Assembly (NCBI GenBank): GCA_030432795.1
Contig: JAUILW010000082.1
Span: forward strand, 1-10,211
Direction of reading: 5' to 3'
Source of the DNA: Gammaproteobacteria bacterium
Lineage (GTDB): Bacteria; Pseudomonadota; Gammaproteobacteria; Pseudomonadales; Azotimanducaceae
DNA: 10,211 bases
Shown here: positions 7,498 through 10,211 of the stretch, one piece after another
Layout of the letters: each line of letters begins with the position of its first letter
How positions within the stretch are numbered: position 1 is the first letter of the stretch
Made by a program: the position numbers and the translations under genes
Notes under the pieces: generated by a model
Seen by the model: the letters and a program-made list of their open reading frames with translations, nothing else
Told to the model about the DNA's origin: nothing
The model's database searches: none

Positions 7498-7595
7498 GGC
7501 GAAACGCCCCTTTCAGCGTGGAAGGATGGGCACTTTACGAGTCATGGATATATACTTCCAATTCATATTTTTCATTTTTTATATGCAAAAGCATT
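7498..7595. promoter_or_regulatory. Divergent leuC / LysR-type regulator control region
   Basis: The 98 bases between the two divergent starts must hold both promoters. About 50 bases from 7547 are roughly 80% A+T, unlike the GC-rich genes on either side. On the plus strand TATACT (7551-7556) matches the -10 consensus at five of six positions but lacks a good -35. On the minus strand TATATA (7554-7549) overlaps it. ATGCAAAAGCAT (7583-7594) is an inverted repeat abutting the regulator's start codon, and TTCAT (7562-7566) and ATGAA (7596-7600) form a wider pair around it. LysR-type proteins usually bind such dyads between divergent genes, repressing themselves and controlling the neighbour. The assignment of exact sites is inference. 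Confidence 0.6.
7583..7594. promoter_or_regulatory. Inverted repeat ATGC-AAAA-GCAT, candidate LysR-type operator
   Basis: Arms ATGC and GCAT surround AAAA, ending one base before the regulator's ATG. The position fits an autorepression site seen upstream of many LysR-type genes, but the dyad does not centre on a classic T-N11-A box. Confidence 0.4.
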
Positions 7596-8477
7596 ATGAA
7601 CCTCCAGGAGCTGCTGACCTTCGTCACTATCCAGGAACACGGCTCGATTTCAGCCGCCGCTGACGCGTTGCACGTCACGCAGCCAGCGGTAAGCCGTCGG
7701 CTGCAATCGCTGGAGAGCGACCTGGACACCATCCTCTTCGATCGGGTGGGCAAACGCCTGCAGCTCACGGAAGCCGGCGAAGTGCTGCTGCCGCGCGCCG
7801 TTGCGATCCTGGCCGCCCGGGACGACGCGCAACGGGCGGTTGCCGACCTGCAGCACCGCGTGGGAGGGCGCTTGCGGCTTGCCACCTCCCACCACATCGG
7901 TCTGCACCGCCTGGCACCGGTACTGCGCGCTTTCACCCGCGCCTATCCCGAAGTCACACTGGACATCCGTTTCGAGGACTCAGAAGCGGCGCACGACCTG
8001 GTGCTGGCGCGCACCTGCGACCTGGCGGTGGTGACGCTGGATCCGGAAGCCGACGCCGCCGCGAGCGGCCAGTTTGCGTACGAGCCCATCTGGCATGACC
8101 CGCTGGTGTTCGTCGCCGCCCGTGAGCACCCGCTCAGCCATCTGCACAACCCAAGTCTCGCGGACATCGCCGGGCACCCGGCCGTGATCCCAGGCCTTTC
8201 TACCTACACCGGGCGGATCGTTGCCAAGCTGTTTGCGCGGCACGGTCTTACCCTGCGCCAGGCGATGTCCACCAACTATCTGGAAACCATCGGCATGCTG
8301 GTGGCCATCGGCCTCGGCTGGAGTGTGCTGCCACGCACCCTGCTCAAGCCAGAGCTTCGCGAGATCGCCGTCGCCGGCACGACATTGGCTCGTGAACTCG
8401 GTGCCGTTCGCCTGCCGGAGCGTTCTCCATCGCGGGCGACGCTGGCCTTCATCTCTACGTTGCGTCAATTCGCCTGA
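7596..8477 (+). CDS. LysR-type transcriptional regulator, divergent from leuC
   Basis: The 293-residue product has the standard LysR layout. An N-terminal winged helix-turn-helix spans residues 1-60, with SISAAADALHVTQPAVSRRL leading through the recognition helix to LTEAG. It is followed by a linker helix and an effector-binding domain from about 90 to 290. The start at 7596 is chosen because the family begins with a short MNLQELLTF-like helix. The frame runs 26 codons further upstream to an ATG at 7518, but that would translate the AT-rich intergenic DNA into an unrelated hydrophobic extension. No strong Shine-Dalgarno precedes 7596. The divergent position next to leuC is shared with Pseudomonas. 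Control of the leu operon, possibly in response to an isopropylmalate-type intermediate, is an inference; the ligand cannot be read from sequence. Confidence 0.92.
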   Translation: MNLQELLTFVTIQEHGSISAAADALHVTQPAVSRRLQSLESDLDTILFDRVGKRLQLTEAGEVLLPRAVAILAARDDAQRAVADLQHRVGGRLRLATSHHIGLHRLAPVLRAFTRAYPEVTLDIRFEDSEAAHDLVLARTCDLAVVTLDPEADAAASGQFAYEPIWHDPLVFVAAREHPLSHLHNPSLADIAGHPAVIPGLSTYTGRIVAKLFARHGLTLRQAMSTNYLETIGMLVAIGLGWSVLPRTLLKPELREIAVAGTTLARELGAVRLPERSPSRATLAFISTLRQFA

Positions 8478-8544
8478 TCGGGCGCGCCACGCGCACGCCG
8501 AATTTGCGATCAGCATCACGCCACTGGGCGATGAAGCCCGTTAG

Positions 8545-8560
8545 TGTCGGCATACCGACA
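8545..8560. promoter_or_regulatory. Hairpin/dyad TGTCGG-CATA-CCGACA before the lipoprotein gene
   Basis: Perfect 6-base arms flank a 4-base loop in the 129-base gap between the LysR-type gene and the lipoprotein gene, ending 46 bases before the lipoprotein ATG. A smaller GGGC/GCCC pair lies at 8526-8539. No T run follows, so it is a poor terminator. It may be an operator or a 5' leader hairpin. The rest of the gap shows nothing I can assign. Confidence 0.35.
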
Positions 8561-8606
8561 GGAAATCGGTGTACCCGTGCCCGAAGCACGACAGCAGAGG
8601 AAGCTC

Positions 8607-9542
8607 ATGCAGGCATTCAAACGCGCCTCATCGACAGCATTGCGCGCGGTCGTTTTTGCGTGCTTGTTTACCATGACGGCATGCCAGACGCTCGTCCCGG
8701 AGCCCGCTCCGGAAGTGTTACCCGAGCCGGTGCAGCCAGCACCTGAGAAGCCCGTGGTGGTCAAGCCGGCACCGCCGAAACCAGCACCACCGCCACCCGT
8801 TGCCGTGCTCTTCAACGGCGACATAGCAACCTACACAGAGGTTGCTGATGCGCTGCAGGCCGTCATTCCAAATCGACTGATGATCATCGATCTGAGCACC
8901 CAGGACAGCAGCACACTGCAATCACAGCTCACTGAGCACAACGTTGCGCAGGTTGTCGCCATCGGTGACAAAGCGCTCGAACAGAGCCGGCTGATCCCTG
9001 AGCTCGACGTCATCTACGCACAGGCATTCACCGCAGATGCTTCCATGCGCGGTGTGCCAGCCCTGCCTCCAGCAAGTATGCAGCTCTCCTACTGGCTGGT
9101 TCAGCAGCCGACGATCCGTCGCGTAGGTGTGCTCGGCAGTGCAGCGTTTGCCGATGCGCTCGAAGAGATCGAGCAAGCGGGCGCATTGCTCGGTATAGAG
9201 GTGGACAGCCAGATCGTCACCAATGACAAGCAAGCCTGGTTCGAGTTCAGACGTATGCTGCCAACCATCGACGGCTTCGTGTTCCTGCCGGATGCAAACA
9301 TTCTGAGCCCGAGCGCCATACAGCGCATGCTCGCGCACGGCTCCAAGAACGAACTCGCCTTTCTCACCTACAACGCGCTGCTTTTCAAACTCGGGGCGCA
9401 GCTGCACATCACACACAACCCTCGCAACGTGGCGGAGCAACTCGCCCGGCTGATCGACGACCGAGCGTTACAGACGCTCCCGCAAACCACGTTCAGAGCG
9501 AGGACCAGAGGCATGGAGGAGTTCGTTGACGTCAACGGTTGA
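8607..9542 (+). CDS. Lipoprotein with ABC_sub_bind-like periplasmic binding fold
   Basis: The product is 311 residues. The first 25 form a lipoprotein signal peptide with lipobox MTAC and the lipidated cysteine at C26; Q27 at +2 does not signal inner-membrane retention. A Pro-rich linker follows (about 30-65, with PAPPKPAPPPP). The remainder resembles the two-lobed ABC_sub_bind family (periplasmic ligand-binding domains annotated as ABC substrate-binding proteins): VVAIGDKALEQS (116-127), RRVGVLGSAAFADALEEIEQAG (171-192), DGFVFLPDANILSP (222-235) and LGAQLHITHNPRNVAEQLARLI (262-283). The start at 8607 has GAGG six bases upstream and gives a clean signal peptide; an upstream in-frame ATG at 8544 would bury it. 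No ABC permease or ATPase gene is adjacent. The stop overlaps the sensor gene by 17 bases, which suggests it feeds that sensor. The ligand is unknown. Confidence 0.8.
   Translation: MQAFKRASSTALRAVVFACLFTMTACQTLVPEPAPEVLPEPVQPAPEKPVVVKPAPPKPAPPPPVAVLFNGDIATYTEVADALQAVIPNRLMIIDLSTQDSSTLQSQLTEHNVAQVVAIGDKALEQSRLIPELDVIYAQAFTADASMRGVPALPPASMQLSYWLVQQPTIRRVGVLGSAAFADALEEIEQAGALLGIEVDSQIVTNDKQAWFEFRRMLPTIDGFVFLPDANILSPSAIQRMLAHGSKNELAFLTYNALLFKLGAQLHITHNPRNVAEQLARLIDDRALQTLPQTTFRARTRGMEEFVDVNG
9515..9521 (+). promoter_or_regulatory. Ribosome binding site supporting a TTG start for the sensor gene
   Basis: GGAGGAG inside the end of the lipoprotein gene is followed at six bases from GGAGG by TTG (9526-9528) in the sensor frame. 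This is the best Shine-Dalgarno near the sensor's N terminus. A GTG at 9556 with AAGG upstream and an ATG at 9589 with poorly spaced GGAG are weaker alternatives. Confidence 0.55.
9524..9537. repeat. Perfect 14-bp palindrome covering the sensor start codon
   Basis: CGTTGACGTCAACG is a perfect palindrome that contains the proposed TTG start. As RNA it could fold as a five-base-pair stem with an ACGU loop, hiding the start until ribosomes translating the lipoprotein gene open it. The role in coupling is inference. Confidence 0.5.
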
Positions 9543-10211
9543 AGCCAAGGCGCCGGTGCGGCGCACCAGAACCTTCGTCTCGGAGATCATGCTCACGCAG
9601 CTTGCATTTGCCGTCGTGGTGGGTCTCATTGCGCTTGGCTGCCTGTGGTTCGTGGCAAGTTGGGTGGTGCGCGACAATCTCGAGGATTGGTCGGCACGCT
9701 GGGTGCACGAGCTTGAGAGCCTCGGTAGCGGGCTGTATCTGGAACAGGATGACCCCAGCTACCTGGCACTCGGCAACTACCTCGAGCGTTACGAGGAAGT
9801 GCTGTATGTGCGCTACTACGATGCTGCGGGCAAACCGTTCTACATCGAATCAAGCAACGACACCGTTCCCTTCGAGCCGCTGGACTCCGCTGCCATCGAG
9901 CGCCTTGCCAGCCGCGCACAGCTGAACAACGCGCACGTGGTGGACGAGTCGCTGGCACCAGTGGTGCGCTTGAGCCGCGCCATCGTCACCGAGTCCATTG
10001 CCAGCACGACCGATCTGTTCGCCGCTGAATCGCTCGATGAGCTGACCACCGAGCGCTCAACCGTGGGATACGTGGAGCTGGGCGTGGACTACAGCCGCTA
10101 CGACCGGCAACTCGTGGGCAGCGTATTTCTGGGCAGCGTCTTCGTTACGTTGGCCTTCCTGATCCTCGCCGGCCTGGGCTGGTTGATCATTGCCCGCGCC
10201 GTGCAGCCGCT
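9526..10211 (+). CDS. Membrane sensor with periplasmic domain and probable HAMP, 3' part outside window
   Basis: The visible 228 residues run off the right edge. A basic N terminus (PVRRTRTF) precedes a first transmembrane helix (about 23-48, LAFAVVVGLIALGCLWFVASWVV). A periplasmic domain of about 147 residues follows (49-195, including EDWSARWVHELESLG and LERYEEVLYVRYYDAAGKPF, like CACHE/PAS-type sensors). A second helix (about 196-222) ends in IIARAVQPL, as at the start of HAMP linkers. The output domain is not visible: a histidine kinase, a diguanylate cyclase/phosphodiesterase or a chemoreceptor are all possible. The start is uncertain; TTG at 9526 is chosen for its GGAGG, with GTG 9556 and ATG 9589 as alternatives. 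The overlap with the lipoprotein gene implies co-expression and a shared signalling role. Confidence 0.75.
   Translation, partial: MTSTVEAKAPVRRTRTFVSEIMLTQLAFAVVVGLIALGCLWFVASWVVRDNLEDWSARWVHELESLGSGLYLEQDDPSYLALGNYLERYEEVLYVRYYDAAGKPFYIESSNDTVPFEPLDSAAIERLASRAQLNNAHVVDESLAPVVRLSRAIVTESIASTTDLFAAESLDELTTERSTVGYVELGVDYSRYDRQLVGSVFLGSVFVTLAFLILAGLGWLIIARAVQP

Noticed and set aside
7518..7595. N-terminal extension of the LysR-type protein from the ATG at 7518
   Set aside because: The extra 26 residues are unlike LysR proteins and would turn the AT-rich divergent control region into coding sequence.
8544..8606. N-terminal extension of the lipoprotein from the ATG at 8544
   Set aside because: It would put 21 residues before the signal peptide; the ATG at 8607 has a good GAGG and gives a standard lipobox protein.

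Overview
The window looks like a chromosomal core segment of a GC-rich gammaproteobacterium. Gene order, reading leftwards on the minus strand, is leuC-leuD-leuB-asd-fimV, with a LysR-type regulator divergent from leuC. This is the arrangement known from Pseudomonas and relatives, where truA, trpF and accD follow fimV. FimV itself is restricted to bacteria with type IV pili or polar-landmark machinery, mostly gammaproteobacteria. I cannot name the genus. Nothing here indicates a phage, transposon or CRISPR locus.

Layout: 1-2837 (minus) is fimV, almost complete and lacking only its last few codons at the left edge. 2838-3309 is a 472-base intergenic region with no credible gene. It holds several repeats, the most striking being seven RTGCAY hexamers spaced 10 (once 9) bases apart, about 115-180 bases upstream of the fimV start. 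3310-7497 (minus) is a tightly packed operon leuC-leuD-leuB-asd in which each junction overlaps by exactly 4 bases. leuB starts with TTG. 7498-7595 is a short AT-rich divergent regulatory region. 7596-8477 (plus) is the LysR-type regulator.

8607-9542 (plus) encodes a proline-rich-linker lipoprotein with a fold resembling the ABC_sub_bind family. 9526 to the right edge (plus) encodes the N-terminal part of a two-helix membrane sensor. Their reading frames overlap by 17 bases.

How the genes work together: LeuC/LeuD (isopropylmalate isomerase) and LeuB (isopropylmalate dehydrogenase) carry out the middle steps of leucine synthesis. Asd sits at the branch point to lysine, threonine, methionine and diaminopimelate. 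The divergent LysR-type protein is the obvious candidate regulator of the leu operon. FimV is a peptidoglycan-binding inner-membrane scaffold. The lipoprotein and sensor look like a separate signalling pair, in which a binding protein without an ABC permease may feed a transmembrane receptor. This last pair and the repeat array upstream of fimV are the least explained parts of the window.
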